Source: Paractinoplanes aksuensis
GTDB lineage: Bacteria; Actinomycetota; Actinomycetes; Mycobacteriales; Micromonosporaceae
Direction of reading: 5' to 3'
DNA length: 64,000 nt
NCBI RefSeq assembly: GCF_024137025.1
Contig: NZ_JAMYJR010000007.1
Coordinates: 124,001-188,000, forward strand
The translations under genes and the position numbers were made by a program. The notes below the pieces were generated by a model. It was not told the origin of the DNA. It was given only the letters and a program-made list of their open reading frames with translations, and searched no databases. This document shows positions 17,057 through 25,839 of this stretch, piece after piece. Position 1 is the stretch's first letter; each line of letters begins with the position of its first letter.

Positions 17057-17651
17057 ATCGGACGACACACCTCGCATGCGTCGTGCGTGAGAGGTATTCG
17101 GATGCTGCGCTGGGAAAGGTAGCCCGGATCTCGGTCGTAGGAAATGAGTTGACGCATCGAATGAATAACAGCCCGCTGAAAGCGGCTGATGACAGACGTC
17201 ACAACCGACCTCGCCGTCGTACGGTGCGAAGCACCACTCGGATGGATAAATCACCCGTAACGTCGATCAACTTACCCGCCTATGTCCGTTATGGAAAGTC
17301 AGAGGGCAATCGTACTGTTGCGCAAAGTTATCGAAGTCATCCTCGCCGCCCGACTGCCCGCTGTTTCGTCACGGTTTCCTGAAAGTATCGATCTTGACTG
17401 TGAACGGCCGTGGGTTTCTACGGCGAGGCCCGCTCGGGGGCGCAAGATCTTCGGTCGGTACGCCATCACGGGGTCGTATCGACGGTCATCCCGCCCATCG
17501 GAACGTGGTTCTGTCGTGATCTTCACTGTCCCGTTGTGTCGGCCGGGTGACCCGGTGTAGATGCCGGAAAGGCCGCCATACGGAGACGGCGGCCATTCCG
17601 ATAACGAATCGGGGTGCCATTCGCGGCCCTTTCCAGACTTCGAAGTCGGTC
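17057..17651. other. long gene-free leader upstream of the peptide-transport operon
   Basis: About 595 bases, visibly less GC-rich than its surroundings. Open frames on both strands lack recognisable domains and start signals. It should hold the operon promoter (transcribed leftward) and may hold a long 5' leader. A small inverted repeat, AGCCCGCTGAAAGCGGCT, is seen near 17170. No riboswitch family was recognised. The right end holds a possible terminator of the oxidoreductase gene (17571-17594). Confidence 0.6.
17571..17594 (-). terminator. possible terminator hairpin after the F420-type oxidoreductase gene
   Basis: GGCCGCC-N10-GGCGGCC, extendable by CGGAA/TTCCG on the flanks. It lies about 60 bases past the stop at 17652 on the minus strand. 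Only three U residues follow, so termination is plausible but unproven. Confidence 0.5.
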
Positions 17652-18557
17652 TTAGCCGGGCGGGGCGAGGGCGGTGAGGATCTCCTCGGCCCGTTCCCGG
17701 GCGGCCTCGCGCCCGGCCCCGGGCGCGCCGACGAGCGGATCGAAGTTGAGGTCGTAGAACAGCTCGGTCACGCCCGCCTCGGCGTACCGCTCGGCGCCGG
17801 CGCGGATCTGGGCCCAGTCGCCTGAGAGCGGCACCGCGTCGTCCCGGCGGCCCGGCCGCACCACCGCGCGGACCACGATGCGCACCTCGTCGGGGTCGTG
17901 ACCAGCTTCTTCGGCCGCCCGGCGGACGATCTGGGCGCCTCGGGCGACCTCGTCGAACGTGAGCCTGCTGCTGCTGACCCAGCCCGCGGCCAGCCGCCCG
18001 GCCCGGCGCAGCGCGACGTCGGCGGTGCCGCCCAGCAGCACCGGCGGACCGCCCGCCTGCACCGGCGAGGGCGCCATCGAGCTCGGCGGCACGCGGTAGA
18101 GCTCGCCCTCGAACGAGGCCACCGGGTCGGTCCACAGCGTGCGCAGCACCTGCAGATACTCGGCGACCCGACGGCCGCGGGGTTCGGGCTCGGAGCCGGT
18201 GGCGGCGAACTCGGGCGCCGACCAGCCGGTGCCCAGTCCGAGGTCGAGCCGGCCGCCGGAGAGCACGTCGAGGGTCGCCGCCTGCTTGGCCAGATAGGCC
18301 GGGGCGACGTACGGGATGTTGATCACCGCCACGCCCAGCCGGACCCGGCTGGTGTACGCCGCGGCGAAGGTCAGCGCGAGCAGCGGGTCGAGCACACTCC
18401 GGTAGACCGGCGGCAGTTGCTGATCGACCCCGGCCAGCAGCCGCTGGAACGACCAGATGCCGTGGTAGCCGAGATGCTCGGCCCGCCGCGCGAAGACGCT
18501 CAGCGACTCCGGATCGGCCCAGGCCCCGGCCACGGGCGCGCCACAACTGATCAACAT
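17652..18557 (-). CDS. LLM-class F420-dependent oxidoreductase
   Basis: 301 residues of the luciferase-like TIM-barrel family that uses coenzyme F420 (or FMN). Visible features are FARRAEHLGYHGIWSFQRLL near the start, DPLLALTFAAAYTSRVRLGVAVINIPY, the SGGRLDLGLGTGWSAPEF motif, and GGPPVLLGGTADVALRRAGRLAAGW, all typical of the actinobacterial TIGR03619-like group. The substrate is unknown. The ATG at 18557 is preceded by TAACCT and seven bases, a leaderless layout; that -10 overlaps the end of the upstream Hsp70 gene, so it may have its own promoter. Confidence 0.9.
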   Translation of the reverse strand: MLISCGAPVAGAWADPESLSVFARRAEHLGYHGIWSFQRLLAGVDQQLPPVYRSVLDPLLALTFAAAYTSRVRLGVAVINIPYVAPAYLAKQAATLDVLSGGRLDLGLGTGWSAPEFAATGSEPEPRGRRVAEYLQVLRTLWTDPVASFEGELYRVPPSSMAPSPVQAGGPPVLLGGTADVALRRAGRLAAGWVSSSRLTFDEVARGAQIVRRAAEEAGHDPDEVRIVVRAVVRPGRRDDAVPLSGDWAQIRAGAERYAEAGVTELFYDLNFDPLVGAPGAGREAARERAEEILTALAPPG

Positions 18558-18567
18558 CCCGACCAGG

Positions 18568-19989
18568 TTATCCGGAGTGCTGTTCGTACTCGATGGTCAG
18601 TGCCTGGCCGAGCTCGGCCAGCCGGTCGTCCGGGGCGGCGGCCTGCACGGCCGAGATGAAGGCGCCGTACGCCGTGGCCAGCCCGTCCAGGTCGCCGTCC
18701 TGCAACAACACCATGTACGTGGCCTCGGCCACCCGGCGGAAGTCGGCCGGGGTCTCGGCCGGCGGCCCGGCCGGTCCGGGCGGGTCGGGCGTCTCGACCA
18801 GCTCCTCGGAGGCGGGGCCGACCTCGGGCACCGCCATCTCGGACCGCAGCCGCAGGCTGGCGCTGAGCAACCCGACCGGCGAGCCCTCGAACAGCGACGC
18901 CGGCTCGTAGTCGCGGGCCACCAGCCCGGCCCCGCGGGCCACCATCTCGTCGGGGTCGAGGTCGGTCCGGATGCGGGCGGCGCCCCAGCCCAGGTACGCG
19001 GCCAGGCGCTCACGGATGGCCGGGATCCGGGTCGAGCCGCCGGCCAGCACCACCTGGTCGATGTCGCCCCAGCCCACCCCGTGCACGGCCCGGGCGGCCG
19101 CGATGGCCTCGCTCAGCAGGTCGAGCGAGCGCTGCACGTCGGGCTCGATCATCGCCTCGAAGGCCCGCCGGCTCAGCGGCACGCCGGCGCTGACCGTGGC
19201 CGTGAGCAACGGCAGCTCCAGGGTCGTGGTGTCGGCGTCCGACAGCTCGCGCTTGCGAATCTCGGCCTCCCACCGCACCCGCTGCCGGATCGCCGGGTCC
19301 CGGCTGAGGTCGACGTGGTGGCGCTGGCGGATCTGGCGCAGCGCGTGGGCGACGATCAGCTCGTCGAAGTCGTCGCCGCCCAGCACCTGGTCGCCGGCCG
19401 TGCCCAGGACGTCGACGGTGCCGTCCTCGACCCGCACCACCGAGGCGTCGAACGTGCCGCCGCCGAGGTCGTAGATCGCGTACGTGCCGGGCACGGCGTC
19501 CACCCCCAGCGCCATGGCCGCGGCCACCGGGTCCTCGACCAGCCGCCGCACGTTGAGCTGGGCCAGCCCGGCCGCCTCGCGCAGGGCCCGCCGCTGGGCC
19601 TCGCCGGCCACGGCCGACACGGTGATCACGGCGTCGTGGATCGGCTCGCCGATGAACGCCTCGGCCTGCCGCTTGAGCTCGATGAGCAGATAGGCGCCGA
19701 TGTCGCGGGGCAGGTAGGCGCGGCCGCGGAACCGTACCCGGTCGCCGCTGCCCAACCGGCGCTTGATGCCGGCGATCACGTTCTCGGGGTCACCGGCCGG
19801 GGGCACCCCGGCCACGACCTGGCCGTTCCTGTCCTGGCCGACCGTGGCCGGCATGGTGGACGCGCCGCTCGGGCCACGGACGACGAGAGGCTTGGCCCCG
19901 TCCCAGACCGAGACCGCGCACGAACTGGTGCCGAGGTCGATCCCGACCACACGATGGAAAGAGGGGTACGCGTCGGGATGCTCGGTCAA
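18568..19989 (-). CDS. Hsp70-family protein lacking the substrate-binding domain
   Basis: About 473 residues against over 600 for DnaK. The actin-like ATPase domain is complete: phosphate-1 motif VVGIDLGTSSCAVSVWDG, ENVIAGIKRRLG, phosphate-2 motif AIYDLGGGTFDASVV, and adenosine motif VVLAGGSTRIPAIRERL. No beta-sandwich substrate-binding domain follows. Instead comes a Pro-rich linker (ETPDPPGPAGPPAETP) and a short helical tail. Such proteins are common in actinomycetes but their roles are unknown. The TTG at 19989 follows AGGGGGCGG and sits near the conserved start; the first in-frame TTG (20034) lacks a ribosome-binding site. The start is tentative. Confidence 0.85.
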   Translation of the reverse strand: MTEHPDAYPSFHRVVGIDLGTSSCAVSVWDGAKPLVVRGPSGASTMPATVGQDRNGQVVAGVPPAGDPENVIAGIKRRLGSGDRVRFRGRAYLPRDIGAYLLIELKRQAEAFIGEPIHDAVITVSAVAGEAQRRALREAAGLAQLNVRRLVEDPVAAAMALGVDAVPGTYAIYDLGGGTFDASVVRVEDGTVDVLGTAGDQVLGGDDFDELIVAHALRQIRQRHHVDLSRDPAIRQRVRWEAEIRKRELSDADTTTLELPLLTATVSAGVPLSRRAFEAMIEPDVQRSLDLLSEAIAAARAVHGVGWGDIDQVVLAGGSTRIPAIRERLAAYLGWGAARIRTDLDPDEMVARGAGLVARDYEPASLFEGSPVGLLSASLRLRSEMAVPEVGPASEELVETPDPPGPAGPPAETPADFRRVAEATYMVLLQDGDLDGLATAYGAFISAVQAAAPDDRLAELGQALTIEYEQHSG

Positions 19990-20104
19990 GGCCGCCCCCT
20001 GTGACCAGCAGTGCTCGGTGCTGCTGGCCGTCAAATTAGCGACTGAGCGGAAAAGATCGCGATCGATCCGTCGGACATCCGACGAACGCTGGACAGATTC
20101 CGGG

Positions 20105-20809
20105 TCAGGCGGCGGCGCGCTCGGCGTCGGCCAGCGCGTGCTCGGCCCAGCCGATCCGCTGGCCGGTCAGGCCGGCCTGCCGGGCCTGGTGGACGGCCTC
20201 GCGCAGCAGCCGCAGGGCCTCGGGCAGGTTGCCCGCGGCCAGTTCGGCCTCGCCCAGGGCCAGCGTGCCGGTGGCGACCCGGCGCGGGTCGCCGAAACGC
20301 TCCCGCAGCACCTGGGACATGCGCAGATGGCGCAGCCCGCGCTCGGTGTCGCCGGCCACGAAGACGTGGAAGAAGCCGATGTGCCGGTGCACCTCGGACC
20401 GGACCATCTCGTCGGCGTAGCTCTCGGCCAGGGCCAGCGCCTCGGTGTAGTACGGCATCGCGGTCGTCCAGTCGCCCCGCAGCACCTGATGGACCAGGCC
20501 GAGGCCGAACAGCGACTCGGCGGCCCCGGCCGCGTCGCCGACCTCGCGCTGGATGCGCAGCGCGGCGGTGAACAACTGCTCCTCGGTCGACCAGTCGGCC
20601 CGGGCCAGGTCGCCGCCGATCGCGGCGAAGTGGGCCAGCATGCCCAGCCGGGTCAGCGCGGCCGCCTCCTCCACCGGCTGACCGGCGTCGCAGGCCTGCC
20701 GGCGCGCACCCTCGAGCATCTGCCACGCCGGCAGGAAGTCGCCCGTGCGGAACGCCGCCTCGAGCATCGCCTCGTTGCCCGCCGCCAGCAGCGCCCCCGC
20801 GGTCTCCAT
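20105..20809 (-). CDS. tetratricopeptide-repeat protein
   Basis: 234 residues, all helical, with repeated TPR-like pairs: AAALTRLGMLAHFAAIGGD, AAESLFGLGLVHQVLRGDW TTAMPYYTEALALAES, VATGTLALGEAELAAGNLPEALRLLREAV. Probably a protein-interaction scaffold. The ATG at 20809 is preceded by TAACGT and exactly seven bases, a leaderless promoter layout. It is upstream of and co-directional with the truncated Hsp70 gene; a TPR-Hsp70 pair could act together, but this is only context. Confidence 0.8.
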   Translation of the reverse strand: METAGALLAAGNEAMLEAAFRTGDFLPAWQMLEGARRQACDAGQPVEEAAALTRLGMLAHFAAIGGDLARADWSTEEQLFTAALRIQREVGDAAGAAESLFGLGLVHQVLRGDWTTAMPYYTEALALAESYADEMVRSEVHRHIGFFHVFVAGDTERGLRHLRMSQVLRERFGDPRRVATGTLALGEAELAAGNLPEALRLLREAVHQARQAGLTGQRIGWAEHALADAERAAA

Positions 20810-20830
20810 GGACGCTACGTTAGCTTCTCA

Positions 20831-21481
20831 TCACACTCCGAGGCCGCCCAGAGCCTCATCGATGGGATCCGACCCGCCGAAGAGCTCGAACGTCACCCCG
20901 ACGGTGGCCGGCGTGGTCAGGCAGGTGGCCACCACGGCAGCCACGTCGTCGCGCGGCACCGGGCCGCGCCCGCCCATCTCGCGGCGCACGGTGACCAGTC
21001 CGGTGCCCGGTTCGTCGGTCAGGCTGCCCGGGCGCACGATCGTCCAGTCGAGGGCCTCGAGCGCGGTCACGTACGCGTCGGCCTCGCCCTTGGCGGCCAG
21101 GTAGGGGCCCATCGTGTCGCCGCCGGCGGCCGGGTCGTGGGCGCCGATCGACGAGATCATGACGTAGCGGCGGACGCCCTGCTCGACGGCGGCGTCGGCC
21201 AGCTTCACGGCGCCGCCGAGGTCGACCGTCCTTTTGCGCGCGGGGCCACTGCCTGGCCCGGCGCCGGCCGCGAAGACGACGGCGTCGGCCCCCTTGACGT
21301 ACGGGGAAAGGGTCGGATCGTTCTCGAGGTCGCCGATGACCGGGACCGCGCCCACGGCTTGCAGGTCGGCCGCCTGCTCGGGCTTGCGGATGAGCCCGCG
21401 CGCGGTGTGACCCGACGCGGCAAGAATTTTGAGCAGACGGAGAGCGATCTGGCCGTGGCCGCCCGCGACGAGGATGTCCAT
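20831..21481 (-). CDS. NAD(P)-binding atypical SDR (YwnB/NmrA-like) protein
   Basis: About 216 residues. The N-terminus MDILVAGGHGQIALRLLKIL is a Rossmann GxxGxxG-type nucleotide-binding loop. RGLIRKPEQAADLQAVGAVPVIGDLEND and YVMISSIGAHDP are typical of atypical short-chain dehydrogenases (YwnB/BVR-B group). No catalytic YxxxK is visible. Function unknown; relatives bind NADPH and act as reductases or redox sensors. ATG at 21481 is used; a TTG nine bases upstream is also possible. It starts 10 bases after the LacI regulator stop. Confidence 0.85.
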   Translation of the reverse strand: MDILVAGGHGQIALRLLKILAASGHTARGLIRKPEQAADLQAVGAVPVIGDLENDPTLSPYVKGADAVVFAAGAGPGSGPARKRTVDLGGAVKLADAAVEQGVRRYVMISSIGAHDPAAGGDTMGPYLAAKGEADAYVTALEALDWTIVRPGSLTDEPGTGLVTVRREMGGRGPVPRDDVAAVVATCLTTPATVGVTFELFGGSDPIDEALGGLGV

Positions 21482-21491
21482 GCCCTCCAAC

Positions 21492-22529
21492 CTATGCCGA
21501 GTCGCGCACCACCAGCGTGGGCTGGAAGGTCACCGAGCGCGGCAGCCGGCCCGGGGTGGCGATGTGAGCCATCAGCACCTCGGCCATCTCGGCCGCCATC
21601 TCTTCGACCGGCTGGCGCACGGTGGTCAGCAGCGGGCGGCAGTCGAGGGCGGCGCTGCTGTCGTCGAAACCGACCACGGCGATGTCCTCGGGCACCCGGC
21701 GGCCCAGTTCCTGCACCGAGCGCAGCGCGCCCTCGGCCATCAGGTCGTTGGCCACGAAGAGCCCGTCGATGTCCGGGTGCTCCGCGAGCAGCCGGCGGGC
21801 CGCGGTCTCGCCGCCGGCCCGGGTGAAGTCGCCCTCGACCGCCGGCACCTCCCGGCCCGACAGATGGGCCCGGAAGCCCTCGAGCCGGTCGAGGCCGCTC
21901 GGGATGTCCAACGGTCCGCTGATCGTGGCCAGCCGGGTGCGGCCCAGCGCCAGCAGCCGGTCGGCGGCCAGCCGCGCGCCCAGCCGCTGGTCGACGTCGA
22001 CGTAGCTGACCGCGATGGGCGAGGTCGGCCGGGCCGAGACGACGGCCGGGATGCCCAGCTCGTGCACCTGGCGGGGCAGCGTGTCCTGCTCGTGGCTGCT
22101 GATCAGCAGCACCCCGTCCACGTGGCCCTGACGCAGATAGCGGATCACCTGGTGGTGGTCGGTGGAGTCGGTCGGGATGACGACCAGGTGGATGTCGTGG
22201 GGGCGCAGCGCCCCCGTGGCGCCCGCCGTGATCCGCCCGAAGTAGGGGTCGGTGAAGATGCGGTTGAGGAACGAGTGGTTGTCGGGCCGGTCGGGCTCGC
22301 TGATCACCAGGGCCACCGAGTTCGAGCGGCGGGTGACCAGGCTGCGAGCGGCCACGTTGGGCACGTAGCCGGTGTCGGCGATCGCCCGCTGCACCATCTC
22401 GCGGATCTTGGCGTCGACGCTGGGGGCGCCGTTGATCACTCGGGACACGGTCGCGCGCGACACCCCGGCCGCCTCGGCGACCTGGTCCATCGTCGGATGC
22501 TGCCCACCGCGCGCGGGCCGGGTTGTCAT
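21492..22529 (-). CDS. LacI-family transcriptional regulator
   Basis: About 345 residues. The helix-turn-helix is TMDQVAEAAGVSRATVSRVINGAPSVDAKIREMVQRAI, including the LacI hinge helix VAARSLVTRRS. The periplasmic-binding-protein-like effector domain follows (VALVISEPDRPDNHSF ... DGLFVANDLMAEGALRSVQELGRRVPEDIAVVGFDDS). It most likely senses a sugar and represses the adjacent beta-glucanase/DUF1996 genes, which have LacI-type AAGCGCTT operators. ATG at 22529 is chosen; a TATAAC element lies seven bases upstream, suggesting its own promoter. Confidence 0.93.
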   Translation of the reverse strand: MTTRPARGGQHPTMDQVAEAAGVSRATVSRVINGAPSVDAKIREMVQRAIADTGYVPNVAARSLVTRRSNSVALVISEPDRPDNHSFLNRIFTDPYFGRITAGATGALRPHDIHLVVIPTDSTDHHQVIRYLRQGHVDGVLLISSHEQDTLPRQVHELGIPAVVSARPTSPIAVSYVDVDQRLGARLAADRLLALGRTRLATISGPLDIPSGLDRLEGFRAHLSGREVPAVEGDFTRAGGETAARRLLAEHPDIDGLFVANDLMAEGALRSVQELGRRVPEDIAVVGFDDSSAALDCRPLLTTVRQPVEEMAAEMAEVLMAHIATPGRLPRSVTFQPTLVVRDSA

Positions 22530-22605
22530 GCGGTCCGTTATAGCAGCGAGCTGGGGACGGGTGCCGCCGCCGTCAGGTCCACCGCCGGCGACACCCGTGG
22601 TCATA

Positions 22606-23862
22606 TCAGGGACGTCCGTCCGTGCCGCACTTGACGATCGGGCGGATGCAGTCGTTCACCCGGCGCGCCAGCTCCTCCACCGGCCAGGCGTTGAAGAAGT
22701 CGCCGTGCATGGTGTAACCCGGGCCCGAGGCCAGCCGGAAGTTGGCCGGGTTGCCGTTGACCGGGTACCGCATGACCTGCCGCAGCTTCGGCACGACGAC
22801 CGGGTGGCTGGGCGGGCAGGCGTTGTTGACCGGGTACGCCATGTGGCTCTTGTGATCGGTCGAATCCAGGTTCACGCCGTCCCAGCAGTGCGGGAAGTCG
22901 AGGTACGACTCCAGCATCGTGCCCGGCGGGCAGGTGACGAAGTCGTGCGACGACCCGGCCTCGCCGGCGTGCAGGCACGACCAGCGCGAGATGGTGTTGT
23001 CGTTCGGACCCGTCGCCTTGGCGTTGCCGGCCACGATCCGCAGCCCCAGCGGGAAGGGCTGCGTCTGGGCGATGAGGTCGTCGCGGACGCCCTCACCCAG
23101 GTAGTAGAAGATGCCCGTCGTCGGCTCGACCGGGGTGTTGCCGTTGTACAAGGTCGGGATCCAGTACGACGACTTGTCGATCGACGGGTTGCAGTTGCTG
23201 TTCGCGTTGAGCAGGTCCTGCGTCGTCGAGAACGCGTTGGTCACCTCGCTGCCGAAGAAGCTGTGCATGTGCGAGGCGCCGGGCATGTTGGGGAAGATGA
23301 TCGGGTCGTCCGGCAGCCGGTGGCTGAACGGGCAGTCGGCCAGGAACTCGGCGACCCGGACGGCCCCGGGTGGGATGGTCGGCGGGGTCGTGCCGCCACC
23401 ACTGCCGTACACCTGGAACTCGGTTAGAGAAACACCCCACTGCGTGGCCCGTACGGTGGTTTCGAGCCGGACATATCGGCCCGTGCCCGCAGCCGTGATC
23501 GTCTGGCGGCCGCCCGTGCCGTTCGCGGTGCTGTAGAGCGTGCTCCACGACGAGCCGTTGGCCGACACCTTCACGCTGAAGGCCCGGGCGTACGCGGACT
23601 CCCAGTTGAGCACCACCGACGAGATACTGGCGCTCGCGCCCAGGTCGACCTGCAGCCACTGCGGGTCACTGAACGCGCTCGACCACCGGGTGCCGAGGTT
23701 GCCGTCCACGGCGTTGGCGGCCGGGAAGGCGGCCGACTCGGTCGAGCTGGCCGTGGCCGTCCTGCCCTGGGAGATCAGGGAGTCGGCGGCGTCGGCCCGG
23801 GTGGCGACCGTCAGCAGGGCGGCGCCCAGCAGCGTCGCGGCCAGGATCCCCCGGCCCCTCAC
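22606..23862 (-). CDS. secreted DUF1996 protein with an F5/8 type C (CBM32) domain
   Basis: About 418 residues. Signal peptide MRGRGILAATLLGAALLTVATRADA, then a discoidin/CBM32 domain (ISQGRTATASSTESAAFPAANAVDGNLGTRW ... RYVRLETT ... LTEFQVYG), about residues 28-155. After a short Thr/Pro linker comes DUF1996: FSHRLPDDPIIFPNMPGASHMHSFFGS, CLHAGEAGSS and LDFPHCWDGVNLDS, with several conserved His and Cys. DUF1996 is shared by fungi and actinomycetes and has no settled activity. The GTG start overlaps the GH16 stop (GTGA), so the two are translationally coupled and probably act on the same polysaccharide. Confidence 0.9.
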   Translation of the reverse strand: MRGRGILAATLLGAALLTVATRADAADSLISQGRTATASSTESAAFPAANAVDGNLGTRWSSAFSDPQWLQVDLGASASISSVVLNWESAYARAFSVKVSANGSSWSTLYSTANGTGGRQTITAAGTGRYVRLETTVRATQWGVSLTEFQVYGSGGGTTPPTIPPGAVRVAEFLADCPFSHRLPDDPIIFPNMPGASHMHSFFGSEVTNAFSTTQDLLNANSNCNPSIDKSSYWIPTLYNGNTPVEPTTGIFYYLGEGVRDDLIAQTQPFPLGLRIVAGNAKATGPNDNTISRWSCLHAGEAGSSHDFVTCPPGTMLESYLDFPHCWDGVNLDSTDHKSHMAYPVNNACPPSHPVVVPKLRQVMRYPVNGNPANFRLASGPGYTMHGDFFNAWPVEELARRVNDCIRPIVKCGTDGRP

Positions 23863-25622
23863 TGGTACACCCGCACGTAGTCGACGAGCATCCGCGACGG
23901 GAACGGGGTGGTGGCGTCGATCGGACCGGGGAAGTCGCCGCCCACGGCCAGGTTGAGGATCAGGTAGAACTTGTGGTCGAAGATCCACGGGCCCCGGGTG
24001 TTCTCCACCGTCTCCTTGCCGGCCGTGAACACCAGCCGGCTGTCCAGGAAGAACCGGATGCCCTTGCTGTCCCACTCGGCCGCGTACACGTGGAAGTCCT
24101 GCGACAGGTCGACCCCGGCCGCGCTCTTCTGGCCGTAGCCGCCGGCGCCGTTGTAGGCCGGGGCGTGCAGCGTCGTGTACGTCTCGTTGGTGTTGCGGCC
24201 CAGGACCTCCATGATGTCGATCTCGCCGTTGTACGGCCACGGGCGTCCGCTGAGGAAGTCGTCACCCATCATCCAGAACGCGGGCCACAGGCCGTTGCCC
24301 TTCGGCACCTTGATCCGGGCCTCGAACCGGCCGTACTGGGTGCTGAACTTGCCGCCCGTGTTCATGCGGGCCGAGGTGTACTGCCGGCCCTGGTAGTCCT
24401 GCCGGCGGGCCTCCATGACCAGGTTGCCCTGACCGTCGGTCTGCGCGTTCTCGCTGTTCGGCGTGTAGTACTGGATCTCGCCGTTCTGCGGGACACCCGG
24501 GTCGTACGTCCACTTGGCCGTGCTCGGCTTGGTGCCGGCGGCCTCGTTGAAGTTGTCCTCGAAGACCAGGCGCGAGGCCGGAAAGGCCGGGTCGGCGGGC
24601 GGGGCCGGCGGGGCGACCGGGGCGCCGCCGGTGCCGTAGACGCTGAACTCCCAGAGCGAGTACCCGTAGGCGCTGGCCCGGGCGGTGCCGTACATCCGCA
24701 CGTAGCGGCCGGTGCCGGTGGCGTTGATGACGTCCTTGAGGCCGTCACCGGTGGTGGTCGTGAAGATCGGGTTCCAGTTGACGTTGTCGTTGGATACCTG
24801 GATCTGGTAGTTCTTCCCGTACGCCGGGTCCCACTGCAGCACGACCTGGCTGATGGTCGCGGTCGCGCCCAGGTCGACCGAGATCCAGCCCGGGTCGACC
24901 CAGCCGTTGGTCGAACTGGTGGCCCAGCGGCTGGCCGGGTCGTTGTCGAACGCCTTGTCCGGGCTGCACGGGTTGCAGTTGACGTCGTTCTGCCAGGTCG
25001 ACGCGGCGGCCGGCTTGTTGTACGACAGCAGCCGCGCGGTGCCGCTGGGCGGCGGAGTGGTGGTCGGCGGCGGCGTGGTCGGCGGCGTGGTGCCGCCCGA
25101 GAACACCTGGAACTCCCAGAACGAGTAGCCGTAGATCGGCAGCGCCCGCTCGGTCAGGTTGATCCGCACGTAGCGCGCGGTGCCGCTGACCGCGATGCTC
25201 TGCTGGCCACCGGCGCCGGTCGTGGTGGCGTAGGCCTGGGTCCAGGAACTGCCGTTGGCCGAGAACTGCAGATTGAAGGCCTTGGCGTACGCGCCCTCCC
25301 AGTTGATGGCGATGCGGCTGACCGCGGTCGGCGTGCCGAGGTCGACCTGCCACCACTGGCTGGCCGAGAACGAGCTGGCCCAGCGGGTGCCGTTGTTGCC
25401 GTCGACCGCCTCACCGGGCAGGTAGGCGCCGGCCACCTCGGTCGAGCTGGCGGTGGCGGTCTTGCCCTGCGAGACGACGACCTCCGCCGCCTCGGCTTTT
25501 CCGGTGGTGGCGACGAAGAAGGCGGCGAGCAGACCCACGAGGGCCGCGCCGAGAGTGAGAATCCGGGCCGGAGACAGCCTGCTGCGAGGCGTCCCGAGCC
25601 CGTCCAGGACCGGGGATGTCAT
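23859..25622 (-). CDS. secreted GH16 endo-beta-glucanase with two CBM32-like domains
   Basis: About 587 residues. A long signal (ILTLGAALVGLLAAFFVATTGKAEA) is followed by two discoidin/CBM32 modules (about 48-180 and 200-335) joined by Thr/Pro linkers. The GH16 domain runs from LVFEDNFNEAAGTKPSTAKW to the terminal MLVDYVRVYQ. The catalytic motif NGEIDIMEVLG holds the nucleophile and acid/base Glu residues. The pattern is closest to laminarinases (endo-1,3-beta-glucanases). ATG at 25622 has GGAG seven bases upstream. Control: a TTGACA-N17-GACAGT promoter with LacI-type operators on both sides. Confidence 0.93.
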   Translation of the reverse strand: MTSPVLDGLGTPRSRLSPARILTLGAALVGLLAAFFVATTGKAEAAEVVVSQGKTATASSTEVAGAYLPGEAVDGNNGTRWASSFSASQWWQVDLGTPTAVSRIAINWEGAYAKAFNLQFSANGSSWTQAYATTTGAGGQQSIAVSGTARYVRINLTERALPIYGYSFWEFQVFSGGTTPPTTPPPTTTPPPSGTARLLSYNKPAAASTWQNDVNCNPCSPDKAFDNDPASRWATSSTNGWVDPGWISVDLGATATISQVVLQWDPAYGKNYQIQVSNDNVNWNPIFTTTTGDGLKDVINATGTGRYVRMYGTARASAYGYSLWEFSVYGTGGAPVAPPAPPADPAFPASRLVFEDNFNEAAGTKPSTAKWTYDPGVPQNGEIQYYTPNSENAQTDGQGNLVMEARRQDYQGRQYTSARMNTGGKFSTQYGRFEARIKVPKGNGLWPAFWMMGDDFLSGRPWPYNGEIDIMEVLGRNTNETYTTLHAPAYNGAGGYGQKSAAGVDLSQDFHVYAAEWDSKGIRFFLDSRLVFTAGKETVENTRGPWIFDHKFYLILNLAVGGDFPGPIDATTPFPSRMLVDYVRVYQ

Positions 25623-25657
25623 GGAGGGACTCCAGGGGATCGGGGATATGAACGCTC

Positions 25658-25672
25658 GGGGAAGCGCTCTTT
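25658..25672. promoter_or_regulatory. LacI-type operator 1 (downstream of the GH16 promoter)
   Basis: GGGGAAGCGCTCTTT, with the palindromic core AGCGCT. It lies in the predicted 5' leader just after the -10 element, where repressor would block elongation. It resembles the AGCGCT-centred sites of actinomycete CelR/CebR-like LacI regulators. Confidence 0.65.
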
Positions 25673-25680
25673 GTAACGCC

Positions 25681-25709
25681 ACTGTCATCCGCGCTTCGTC
25701 AGGTGTCAA
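25681..25709 (-). promoter_or_regulatory. predicted GH16 promoter TTGACA-N17-GACAGT
   Basis: On the minus strand a perfect -35 TTGACA (25709-25704) is spaced 17 bases from GACAGT (25686-25681). It lies between the two AGCGCT operators and about 60 bases from the GH16 ATG. Confidence 0.6.
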
Positions 25710-25725
25710 TGCCTGGTAGCAGGCC

Positions 25726-25740
25726 GGGAAGCGCTTTCTT
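25726..25740. promoter_or_regulatory. LacI-type operator 2 (upstream of the GH16 promoter)
   Basis: GGGAAGCGCTTTCTT with the perfect palindrome AAGCGCTT. It sits about 17 bases upstream of the -35 element and about 67 bases from operator 1, a spacing compatible with looping. Confidence 0.65.
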
Positions 25741-25839
25741 GGAGGTTCCCGCAGGTGGAGGCCCGGACGCGTGCCACGGTTCCGGAACCGTCGTCCGTCC
25801 TATTCGCCAGGAAACCCGAAGGCTGTACAGTTTCGGGCC

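Noticed and set aside
17282-17560. 92-residue plus-strand frame in the peptide-operon leader
   Set aside because: Weak start and unremarkable composition; cannot be supported as a gene.
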